Shown here: positions 15,076 to 22,087 of the stretch, piece after piece
Layout: every line of letters begins with the position of its first letter
Position numbering within the stretch: position 1 is the stretch's first letter
NCBI GenBank assembly: GCA_003576745.1
Contig: QEVR01000001.1
Location: 1 to 64,000 of the forward strand
DNA from: Candidatus Uhrbacteria bacterium
GTDB lineage: Bacteria > Patescibacteriota > Patescibacteriia > 2-12-FULL-60-25
Length of the DNA: 64,000 nucleotides
Direction: 5' to 3'
The notes under the pieces: generated by a model
Told to the model about the DNA's origin: nothing
Databases searched by the model: none
The model's input: the letters and a program-made list of their open reading frames with translations, nothing else
Position numbers and translations under genes: made by a program

Positions 15076-17385
15076 TCAGAGCGATGCGACGCGCGCTTTT
15101 TCAACGAGCATCTGAAGTCTTTTCCGTTTTAGGAATTCGCGAAAGCGTTTGCTGAAGCCCGTTACGGCAATGGCTCCCGCGGCCGCGCCGAACGGCGCCC
15201 AGTCTGGAAAACGGCTTTGCGATTTCGGCTCGACCGGCGCCGCAATGCTCTCCGGCGCGTGGTGGATGAGTTCAATGTCTTCGGGCCGGCGGGGGATAAT
15301 GGTCGGATGATCTTTGCGAATATCCAACAGTCCGGTAACTCGGAGACGATCCTGTTTTGTAAGTCGCGCAATGCGGTAGCCCGCCGCTGCCGGAATTCCT
15401 ATGGTAACGTCAATGCCTTCGTCCGTGCCCAGCACAAAGGATGCGGATTTAATGTCTCGCACCGTTCCTTCCACGGATACAAGGCTCCACGCATCTTCTG
15501 CACCGGGCGCGAGCAAATCTACAATGCGCGGTACGACCGTTCCTTCTTTTGCGAGCGTCATCCACACATCTGTTTTTTTCATGCGCAGTTCCGGACCGCG
15601 ATATGTGGCATTCAGCGTTCCGGCAACGCTCACTACGGAACCGTATGCGGGGACATTCAGGTGCGACGGAAGATACACAATGAGTCCTCGTCCATCCTCA
15701 TTTTCGAGGATAAAGGTATGGGAAGAAGCTCCCAGGAGTTTTGCGACGGAGCCGACAATGCCGGTTACCCGCACGCGGGCTCCGTTTAGGTCTGAATCAA
15801 ACATAGATTCAAAAGGATAGGTATTGATAATCTCGCCTTTTGCGGCGGATGCCGGCTTTGCCCGCGAGCTTTTTGGAGCGAACGCTTGTTCATTTGCGAG
15901 CAGGGCCGCCTGAAGCACGGCATCGAGGCCGGCAGACAGGGACGAGGGGGCGAGCTGGGATGCTTCATCTGCTCCGCGAAGCGGGACATTGGAGGATTCT
16001 TGCAGCGCGGTTGAGGTTAATGCCGTTGCGTCGGACGCAAACGCTTGCGTAGGAGTGATGTTTGCCTTCGTGCGTTCATTCGCTTCCGCTGTTTCTTCCG
16101 GCTCATCAAGAAACAAATTTTCCATGGCAGGCGTAAGAAGCGGCGTCACGCGCCATTCGCCTTGCCTGTCCTTTGCCCACGATTCGCCTTTGCCGAGTTT
16201 TGGAATTGTTGTGCGTTCAAGAACAGTTCCATGCGTTTCACGCAGGCTTAGTTCGTCGCCGGCATTATTCAATCGTGCACTGCTCAGCGTGACAATGAGA
16301 AATCCCGGAATGGTCACCGGCGTTTCTTTTGGAATCGTTGCAATGCGTCCTGACGCATCCCAAAGTTCCAGCGGACGATCCGTCCTTTGAATGTCGTATG
16401 CAAGCGCGAGTTCTATCCATTCCGGTCCGGCAAGCGGATTCGAGATCGCCTCGTTCAAAGAGATATGCATGGGGGGAGGAGTCGCGAGCGGGGCATTGGC
16501 AGGAGAAAGGCTTGATGGTTGCGTTGTTGCAGAGGGCGTGGTTGCGGATGATGCGGATGATATTCCTGCGGTCGAAGCGGGCAATGCCGCAGGTTCAGTT
16601 TCTGTTGTTGTCCTGAAAGGAAAAACAGCCGTTTCCGTTGATGTTGAAGCGTTTTCGTTGCTTTGAATGGAGTCCGTGCGTGTTTCAGCTTTGTTCAAAA
16701 TGGCCGCTGCCTCTTCCGCCCATAGCGAAAGAAGGAGAGAGCAAAAATCGCAATATCCGGGGGTTCCCGCATCCGTTACGCCTTCCTTAAATCCTGTGGA
16801 CGTGGCCGCGGTCATCCACGCGTCCGCTCCCGTGGATGTGGCAACGCGTATCATGCTTGCGCGCGGATCCGATGTTCCAGCCGGCGGCGCGGCTCCGTTG
16901 CCCGCGGCATCAACGAACATACCGTCCGCATTGTTCAGCACAATGCCGAATGCGGTGTTTGAAAGACTCATCGTGGTTGTCGCAAGGTCAATAAGAACGG
17001 AAAGCGCGCTGTTCGTTTCTTCCGCGGCATAATTTGCCACAATGAATGTCCCATGCGGAGGAATAGATGCATCTTCCGGAAAGAAAATGACGCGGCCGTT
17101 TTGTCCCGCGCCGGCAAGCGACCATCCGCCAATTGTCGCCGTGGCATTGCCGATATTCGCGAGTTCAATCCATTCGTCGGAGGCGGATAGTATGGATCCT
17201 GCCCAGGCTACTTCTTGAATAATCACGATTGCGGATTCTTCTGCCGCTACGGGAAGGGGAGCGGCAATTATGCCGCCGTGGGAAATGAGCAGGCTTGCCA
17301 AAACAAGGGCGGCTCTTCGTTGGCGCCTTTGTTTCATGCGGCCGCGCTGAAGCAGCCGGGCATCGTGGAGATGTCGATATGGCAT
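15076..17385 (-). CDS. surface protein with lamin-tail domains
   Basis: 769 residues from the ATG at 17385 (an ATG at 17337, MKQRRQRRAALVLASLLISH, is the other candidate; neither has a clear ribosome site). A signal peptide is followed by a lamin-tail domain: EVAWAGSILSASDEWIELAN, GGWSLAGAGQNG, PPHGTFIVANYA. A second, diverged copy begins SLNEAISNPLAGPEWIELAL. Then come a Ser/Thr/Ala-rich linker, OB-fold-like stretches (RVRVTGIVGSVAKLL, YGSVVSVAGTLNATYRGPEL) and a C-terminal hydrophobic segment with a basic tail. Lamin-tail proteins of this build are frequent in Patescibacteria and probably act in extracellular attachment or DNA binding. Exact role unknown. Confidence 0.8.
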   Translation of the reverse strand: MPYRHLHDARLLQRGRMKQRRQRRAALVLASLLISHGGIIAAPLPVAAEESAIVIIQEVAWAGSILSASDEWIELANIGNATATIGGWSLAGAGQNGRVIFFPEDASIPPHGTFIVANYAAEETNSALSVLIDLATTTMSLSNTAFGIVLNNADGMFVDAAGNGAAPPAGTSDPRASMIRVATSTGADAWMTAATSTGFKEGVTDAGTPGYCDFCSLLLSLWAEEAAAILNKAETRTDSIQSNENASTSTETAVFPFRTTTETEPAALPASTAGISSASSATTPSATTQPSSLSPANAPLATPPPMHISLNEAISNPLAGPEWIELALAYDIQRTDRPLELWDASGRIATIPKETPVTIPGFLIVTLSSARLNNAGDELSLRETHGTVLERTTIPKLGKGESWAKDRQGEWRVTPLLTPAMENLFLDEPEETAEANERTKANITPTQAFASDATALTSTALQESSNVPLRGADEASQLAPSSLSAGLDAVLQAALLANEQAFAPKSSRAKPASAAKGEIINTYPFESMFDSDLNGARVRVTGIVGSVAKLLGASSHTFILENEDGRGLIVYLPSHLNVPAYGSVVSVAGTLNATYRGPELRMKKTDVWMTLAKEGTVVPRIVDLLAPGAEDAWSLVSVEGTVRDIKSASFVLGTDEGIDVTIGIPAAAGYRIARLTKQDRLRVTGLLDIRKDHPTIIPRRPEDIELIHHAPESIAAPVEPKSQSRFPDWAPFGAAAGAIAVTGFSKRFREFLKRKRLQMLVEKARVASL

Positions 17386-17744
17386 AGTGAGTGATTCGCA
17401 GTTGAGAATTAGCAATGAGCGATTGGTGAAAGGGAACAAGTGAGTAGTTAGTAGTGAGTGGGAAGGGGGAAGAGTACGTAGTTGCGTAGGGCGTAGGACG
17501 TGGGTCATGCGCCGTGCGCCTTAACCACTCACTACTTACTTCTGTAGGTCAGTAGGTCCTTAGGTCGTGAGGTCTGCGTCCATATAGTCCATAACTCATA
17601 ACTCACAACCCATAATCTGTTTACTGCCAACCGCGATCTTTTCCCCATACCCTTATTCCATTCAGTCCCACGGAACTCGGAATGCGACAAGGTCAAAGAT
17701 TGTTCCCGGTGGATAACTTAAAATTTTCGCTTAACCATGGCGTC
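17386..17744. other. intergenic before lexA, mostly mosaic repeat
   Basis: No gene. 17440-17560 is a mosaic-repeat copy; 17560-17640 holds short repeated words (CATAACTCATAACTCACAACCCATAA). The stretch next to lexA is AT-richer and leads into its promoter. Confidence 0.5.
17440..17560. repeat. mosaic repeat copy
   Basis: Contains AAGAGTACGTAGTTGCGTAG (identical at about 55280-55299), GCGTAGGACGTGGG and CATGCGCCGTGCGCC, flanked by the imperfect inverted words GTGAGTAGTTAGTAGTGAG and CACTCACTACTTACT. Confidence 0.75.
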
Positions 17745-17773
17745 TTGATTTTGTTTTACAGATGTTCTATTTT
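17745..17773 (+). promoter_or_regulatory. lexA promoter
   Basis: TTGATT (17745-17750), 17-bp spacer, TATTTT (17768-17773). The -10 lies inside the SOS operator, so LexA binding would block RNA polymerase. Confidence 0.65.
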
Positions 17774-17781
17774 TGTTCTAT
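17763..17781 (+). promoter_or_regulatory. LexA operator (SOS box) of lexA
   Basis: TGTTCTAT-TTT-TGTTCTAT, a direct repeat with GTTC-N7-GTTC at its core. The reverse complement, ATAGAACAAAAATAGAACA, matches the boxes at dinB (identical) and recA (one change). Confidence 0.88.
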
Positions 17782-17814
17782 AGCCAAACGTCAATCGCTA
17801 ACGGCCACTCTCTT

Positions 17815-18438
17815 ATGCCCTCGCCACTTACGCCAAAGCAAAAAGAAGTTCTCGACTTCATCATCAGTTTCATTCATGAGCAGGGATATCCGCCCTCCTA
17901 TCGCGAAATCGCGGACGGACTCTCTCTCGCGTCCCCTTCTACGGTGCATGTGCATGTGCAGGCGCTTCGAGAGCGAGGCTTTCTCCGAAGTACGGATGGC
18001 GCCGCGCGCGAGCTCGAGCCCACCAATAAGGCGGTCCGCTGGGGAAAGAGTGTTGTGCTGCCGCTCAAAGGATTCATTATGGCGGGCGCGCCCATTGAAG
18101 CCATTGAGGAATATGAAACCTTCGCCGTACCTGTAGATCTCGCGCCGGATTCCGCAAATTCCTATGTGCTCCGCGTGAAAGGGCAATCCATGATCGACGA
18201 CGGCATTCTCGACGGAGACTATGTGGTTGTAGAGCGGAATCCCAGTCCGAAAAACGGCGATGTGGTCGTGGCTCTCCTCGACAATACCCATGCCACGCTC
18301 AAGCGCTTTTATCGTGAAAAAGGACGCATCCGTCTTCAGCCTGCGAACTCAACCATGAAACCGATCTACGCATTCGACCCGTTGATACAGGGGGTGGTGA
18401 GAGCCGTCATACGTTCCTTTAGACCGAAGTTCACATAA
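17815..18438 (+). CDS. lexA: SOS transcriptional repressor LexA
   Basis: 207 residues from the ATG at 17815; a TTG at 17773 would start inside the operator and is rejected. N-terminal winged-helix domain (LTPKQKEVLDFIISFIHEQG, SYREIADGLSLASPSTVHVH) and C-terminal S24 peptidase domain. Self-cleavage site Ala90-Gly91 in IMAGAP, catalytic Ser125 in VKGQSMIDDG and Lys163 in ATLKRF. LexA represses DNA-damage genes and cuts itself when RecA filaments form. It carries its own operator, so it is autoregulated; recA and dinB in this window share the box. Confidence 0.97.
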   Translation: MPSPLTPKQKEVLDFIISFIHEQGYPPSYREIADGLSLASPSTVHVHVQALRERGFLRSTDGAARELEPTNKAVRWGKSVVLPLKGFIMAGAPIEAIEEYETFAVPVDLAPDSANSYVLRVKGQSMIDDGILDGDYVVVERNPSPKNGDVVVALLDNTHATLKRFYREKGRIRLQPANSTMKPIYAFDPLIQGVVRAVIRSFRPKFT

Positions 18439-18806
18439 ATCCTTTTGTCATTCCGAATCCCCGCCAAAGGCGGGGTGAGGAATCCCTTTTAGACCTGGGC
18501 GCTGACAGATATACGCGGCTTCTCAGTTTGAAAGCGATTCCTCCCTCTCTTCCCGATTGCCATCGGGACTCGGATCGGAATGACAAAGTGAGGGCTGGGT
18601 TTTGTGCATCCTGACGGCCGAATACGAGGGGGGTGAGCACAAGCATGAGCCGGTCTCCATTCCTCTGGAGACAGGTATGCTCCTCCCTCGCATGCGGCGG
18701 TCGTGATAGCAGGGAGTGGAAGTAGGGAGTCGGGAGTAGGTCTTTCTACTTCCCGCTCCCCACTTTCCCTTCTCAAAAAACCATCAACCACAAACAAATA
18801 ACAAAT
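18439..18806. other. intergenic with MITE-like and structured sequence
   Basis: About 370 bases. The first half is the 13-bp-TIR element at 18444-18587. Then comes a stem around GTCTCC-N8-GGAGAC (about 18653-18673) within a longer imperfect pairing (GAGCA to TGCTC). Finally a poly-purine/pyrimidine pair (GGAAGTAGGGAGTCGGGAG and CTTCCCGCTCCCCACTTTCC, 18718-18772) resembles the mosaic repeats. No gene seen. Confidence 0.45.
18444..18587. repeat. MITE-like element with 13-bp terminal inverted repeats
   Basis: TTTGTCATTCCGA at 18444-18456 and TCGGAATGACAAA at 18575-18587, with GGTGAGGAATCCC inside. Repeats opening with GTCATTCCGA and containing GAGGAATC are common in many bacterial genomes. No coding capacity. 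Confidence 0.75.
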
Positions 18807-19088
18807 ATGCTCTCCTTCTTTAATCTCTTTTCCCCTATGGTATACGAAAAAGTGAATCAGCCCGTGGAAGTGTTGGCCGCGTTCCGGAATGACCGCACCG
18901 AACCCATGACCTTCAAGTGGGGGAAGAAGTATTACCAAATACGAAAAGTGAACTTGGTGCACAGCGAGCACAATGGACGGGAAAAGGTGTATTACTTTTC
19001 CGTGTCGGACGATGCGAACGCGTATCGTTTGTCATTTCGCACCGAGTCGCTCAAATGGATGCTCGAAGAGATATGCGAAGCGACGTAA
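18807..19088 (+). CDS. small hypothetical protein, 93 aa
   Basis: All-beta-looking product (VYEKVNQPVEVLAAFRNDRT, MTFKWGKKYYQIRKVNLVHS, GREKVYYFSVSDDANAYRLS) ending in a helix. This resembles small Patescibacteria proteins of unknown function with a single barrel-like domain. The start could also be the ATG at 18837 (MVYEKVNQ). No ribosome site at either. Confidence 0.6.
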   Translation: MLSFFNLFSPMVYEKVNQPVEVLAAFRNDRTEPMTFKWGKKYYQIRKVNLVHSEHNGREKVYYFSVSDDANAYRLSFRTESLKWMLEEICEAT

Positions 19089-19165
19089 AATATTCAGCGT
19101 TCTGTTGATAAGTTAAAAGTTATTCAATTTCTTTCACAGGTTATTGTACTTGTGCGGTGTGCGGG

Positions 19166-19438
19166 ATGGCGGTACTGAATAGATATATGGACAGGCTGAC
19201 TACTGCCGAGCTCGCTGACACCCTCGAAACGCTTAGAAGGAATGTAAGAGATCTTCTGTTCCGGACAGAGCTGGTTTCGGTCGGTGTGGAGTCGACCATA
19301 CGGCATCAGGTCGAGAACCGGCGGCAATGCATTCAGATTCTTCAAGAATTGGAAGCTGTGACGGAGACCTATAAAATCTTTTTGCAACATATCGAATCCA
19401 GAGCCTATGAAAAAGAAGGACACGCAGGAAATTCTTGA
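19166..19438 (+). CDS. small helical hypothetical protein, 90 aa
   Basis: Predicted helical bundle (TTAELADTLETLRRNVRDLL, STIRHQVENRRQCIQILQEL, AVTETYKIFLQHIESRA). No family recognised. It lies just upstream of dinB on the same strand; a further short frame begins inside it. Confidence 0.4.
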   Translation: MAVLNRYMDRLTTAELADTLETLRRNVRDLLFRTELVSVGVESTIRHQVENRRQCIQILQELEAVTETYKIFLQHIESRAYEKEGHAGNS

Positions 19439-19547
19439 AGCGATCTCCCGGGTCGAGTACAGACTCGGCCAAAGAATTGATGATGTCACAGGCAAGTGTT
19501 CTATTTTTGTTCTATGTTTTCCCGTCTCGTCGCCCACCTCGACATGA
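19407..19547 (+). CDS. possible 46-codon ORF running into dinB
   Basis: MKKKDTQEILEAISRVEYRL followed by GQRIDDVTGK looks like the start of the short coiled-coil proteins common in this group, but the rest reads through the SOS box and ends within dinB. Probably a truncated remnant. Confidence 0.25.
   Translation: MKKKDTQEILEAISRVEYRLGQRIDDVTGKCSIFVLCFPVSSPTST
19497..19515 (+). promoter_or_regulatory. LexA operator (SOS box) of dinB
   Basis: Identical 19 bases to the lexA box. It contains TATTTT (19502-19507) as a likely -10 and ends on the first two bases of the dinB ATG. Confidence 0.88.
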
Positions 19548-20830
19548 ACTCGTTCTTCGCTACTGTGGAGCAGCAGGCGAATCCGTTTTTGCGCGGCCGG
19601 CCGGTGGGCGTATGCGCCTACCTGCACCGGAACGGCTGCGTTATTGCAGCCTCCGTCGAAGCGAAACAGCTGGGCATGAAGGTTGGTATGACCATGCAGG
19701 AGGCGAGGGAAAGGGTTCCGAACGCGGTTTTCGTGCAGAATGAACCGGCGAAGTACCGCGCCGTGACGTCTCGCATCTTTTCTATCCTGCACGAACTCAC
19801 GGACCGGGTGGAACACTATTCTATCGACGAGGCATTCCTCGATCTTACGGGCTGGTATCGTGATCACGCCGAAGCGGCCTGGGCGCTCACGCGCGCGCGG
19901 CGGCGCATTTACGCGGAGGTGGGGGAATGGCTGCATTGCTCCATCGGTATTGCGCAGACGCGCTTTTTGGCCAAACTCGCATCGGATTATCAAAAACCCT
20001 GCGGGCTCACGGTTGTGACGCCGGAGAATCTCGACGAGGTTTTGGCATCCCTCGATCTGGAAGACATTTGCGGCATTGGGCCGCGCATGCGACGGCGTAT
20101 TGCGCGGCTCGGGTATGCCACTCCGCTTGAGCTCAAACGCGCACCGCTCGAAAATCTCCTGAACGCCTTCGGGCAATATGGCTACACCATGTGGATGAAA
20201 CTGAACGGGCAGGAGGTGGAGGACGTAGCCTCGGAAGCCGCGCCCCCGAAATCCATCGGACACTCGCATTGCATCCCGAACTCCGTGAACCGCGAAGGAA
20301 GGGTGGAAGCCGTGCTCACCAAGCTTACGGAACGCGCGGCGCGACGTCTCCGCCACGAGAAACTTTTGGCCGGATCCGTGTTCGTGTCCGTGGGGCTTCG
20401 CGGCGATGACGTGAACGGCTGGTATGGCGGAGGCGGCGGAGAATTCTTCCGTCTCGATGAGCCGGCGGACGATTCGTTCACGCTTGCGGGCGCGGCGCGG
20501 GAATTACTCTATGAACTTTGGGACGGCAGGGAACCCGTACGGTTTTTGGCCGTCACGTTTACCGAACTCTGTCACCCTTCCGGTCAGCTCAAATTTGGTG
20601 TGTGGGACGTAGGACGTGGGACGTGGGACGTGGGGAGGGAACGGGAACAGACCATGGAGCGGCTGGCGTGTTTGTCGAAAGCGGCGGATCTTGTGCGGGA
20701 TAAGCACGGCGAAGAGTCCATCTCGCTCGGCGGGATGTTCCGTTTGAGCGGGGAGTATGCTCCCGACCGCATCGGCTTCCGGAAGACGGATGGTGTGGTG
20801 GTGAAGGGAGTGGGGGAGAAGAGTGCGTAG
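19514..20830 (+). CDS. dinB: DNA polymerase IV (Y-family)
   Basis: 438 residues from the ATG at 19514; the upstream GTG at 19496 lies in the operator. Active-site motifs: HLDMNSFFATVEQ, RPVGVCAY, YSIDEAFLDLTGW; helix-hairpin-helix ICGIGPRMRRRI; then the little-finger domain (SIGHSHCIPNSVNREGRVEA). It makes error-prone bypass synthesis during SOS. The -10 box lies seven bases before the ATG, so the message should be leaderless. Just after GQLKF, where beta-clamp binding motifs of the QLxLF type usually lie, the chain has two copies of WDVGR encoded by an inserted mosaic repeat (20599-20637). The extreme C-terminus (GVGEKSA) also reads into repeat words. Confidence 0.96.
   Translation: MFSRLVAHLDMNSFFATVEQQANPFLRGRPVGVCAYLHRNGCVIAASVEAKQLGMKVGMTMQEARERVPNAVFVQNEPAKYRAVTSRIFSILHELTDRVEHYSIDEAFLDLTGWYRDHAEAAWALTRARRRIYAEVGEWLHCSIGIAQTRFLAKLASDYQKPCGLTVVTPENLDEVLASLDLEDICGIGPRMRRRIARLGYATPLELKRAPLENLLNAFGQYGYTMWMKLNGQEVEDVASEAAPPKSIGHSHCIPNSVNREGRVEAVLTKLTERAARRLRHEKLLAGSVFVSVGLRGDDVNGWYGGGGGEFFRLDEPADDSFTLAGAARELLYELWDGREPVRFLAVTFTELCHPSGQLKFGVWDVGRGTWDVGREREQTMERLACLSKAADLVRDKHGEESISLGGMFRLSGEYAPDRIGFRKTDGVVVKGVGEKSA
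20599..20637 (+). repeat. mosaic repeat words inside dinB
   Basis: GTGTGGGACGTAGGACGTGG and GACGTGGGACGTGGGG follow each other in frame, coding GVWDVGRGTWDVGR. The same words fill intergenic repeats at 10.9, 17.4, 39.4 and 55.3 kb. Confidence 0.8.
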
Positions 20831-20921
20831 TTGCGTAGGATTTGGATGGCAAACATTGCGGGAAAATGCACGTATTTCTTACTATTTGACTGTCATGCCT
20901 TTTTCATTTACCGAATAGGAT

Positions 20922-21286
20922 ATGGGCAAAACGTATAATGATCATAAGGGATTACAGGTATGGCGGTCGGGGTATGAACTCGCCAAACGCATTTACCCTC
21001 TCTCAGCTCTCAAATACGAAGAGCAGCCATTTCTGTTCCTTCCAATCTTGCGGAGGGATACCGTAGACGCCGCTTCGGCTCACAGCTTCAATTTGCGCTG
21101 GTTGCCTATGGTTCCGCTTCAGAATTAGAGACACAGCTCATGCTTATCCAGGATTTAAAGTTAGCGGATACCGTACCGGTACGCAGCATCGAACAAGATC
21201 TCGAGCATGTGCTGAGACTCTTGAATGGGTATTGCACATATCTGCGCCATCAACGCAATGGAAAAACATCCGGAAGCAATGATTAA
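20922..21286 (+). pseudogene. broken four-helix-bundle (S23/IVS-type) protein gene
   Basis: The start reads MGKTYNDHKGLQVWRSGYEL, AKRIYPLS in one frame; from about 21000 the family continues in another frame as SSQIRRAAISVPSNLAEGYR, RRRFGSQLQFALVAYGSASE, LETQLMLIQDLKLADTVPVR and on to a stop at 21286. About a dozen residues expected between the halves are missing. These proteins (named after intervening sequences of 23S rRNA genes) form pentamers of four-helix bundles with no settled function. The gene is inactivated by a small deletion and frameshift. Confidence 0.8.
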
Positions 21287-21289
21287 ATG

Positions 21290-21372
21290 ATTACGGTCAT
21301 TTCGCCCTACGCAACTACGTACTACGCCACCACGCAACCCTTGTTTTTCCTACGCCCCACGCCCTACCCCGT
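21290..21372. repeat. mosaic repeat copy at the end of the lipoprotein gene
   Basis: CCTACGCAACTACGTACTAC, GCCACCACGCAACCC and CCTACGCCCCACGCCCTAC, the complements of GTAGTTGCGTAGG and GGGCGTAGG. It comes right up to the stop codon of the lipoprotein. Confidence 0.7.
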
Positions 21373-22011
21373 CTACCTCACACATCCCGCCGTCACTCCC
21401 TCCGCATCCTGTTTGCATCCGTATGTTTTGGTATCGCCGTTCATGCGGCTCATATGGAGCTCGGTCCAGGTGACGCCCGCCTCGGTTGCGCGTACATCGC
21501 ATTGCCACACGAGGGTATCGCGGTTTTGGTATTTCGGTTTGCAGAATTGTTTGCAGTCCCAATCGCGGCCGTCCGTTCTGATATCCGCGGCGCGCGTTTC
21601 CGTGAGAATGCGTAACATGTTTTCTGCCGTGCAGGCGCCGTCCACAGGCTCGTCGCGTTCCACCATCCATGTGCGGATGGTTGCCCGGTCGTCCAGGGAG
21701 CATAAAAACGTAGGCGTTGTTCCTTCGGGCAGGGAATCGCGGAGCTGATCCAGAAACAGCGGTTCCGCCTGTTCCGGAAAATGGATATTGATCGCAAGGT
21801 TGATGCCGTTCTGATCACCCGATGCATATGCATTGAGCCAGTTTTCAAAGCCCTGCCGGTCGCGGAAGGAAATGCAGAGCGGGCTGTACCCGGCCATGGC
21901 CGTGCTTGACGCGACCCGGAATTCGATGCGGGAATCCGCGGAAGGAGGCGCGGATGCGCAGCCCGCGCCTGCAAGAATCACGATGGCAAGGAAGGCGATG
22001 GTCCGTTGCAT
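21373..22011 (-). CDS. lipoprotein of unknown function, 212 aa
   Basis: The ATG at 22011 opens a lipoprotein signal (MQRTIAFLAIVILAGAGC) with lipobox AGAGC. The mature part has many cysteines (CISF, CSLDD, GACTAE, DCKQFCKP, WQCDV, YGCKQ, AGCVR), so it should be disulphide-rich and extracytoplasmic. A WDCKQFCKPKYQNRDTLVWQ segment is striking but unassigned. Divergent from leuS, with about 75 bases between the starts. Confidence 0.7.
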   Translation of the reverse strand: MQRTIAFLAIVILAGAGCASAPPSADSRIEFRVASSTAMAGYSPLCISFRDRQGFENWLNAYASGDQNGINLAINIHFPEQAEPLFLDQLRDSLPEGTTPTFLCSLDDRATIRTWMVERDEPVDGACTAENMLRILTETRAADIRTDGRDWDCKQFCKPKYQNRDTLVWQCDVRATEAGVTWTELHMSRMNGDTKTYGCKQDAEGVTAGCVR

Positions 22012-22087
22012 GAATCTGCATCGTACCCGCCCACGCATGCGGCGTCGAGCCTTGCCTGCATAACGGCATCGGGATAACCTCTCACGC

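Noticed and set aside
17386-17508. 41-codon N-terminal extension of the lamin-tail protein
   Set aside because: These codons come from the mosaic repeat and precede the signal peptide.
19496-19513. GTG start of dinB six codons upstream
   Set aside because: It lies inside the LexA operator and upstream of the expected transcription start.
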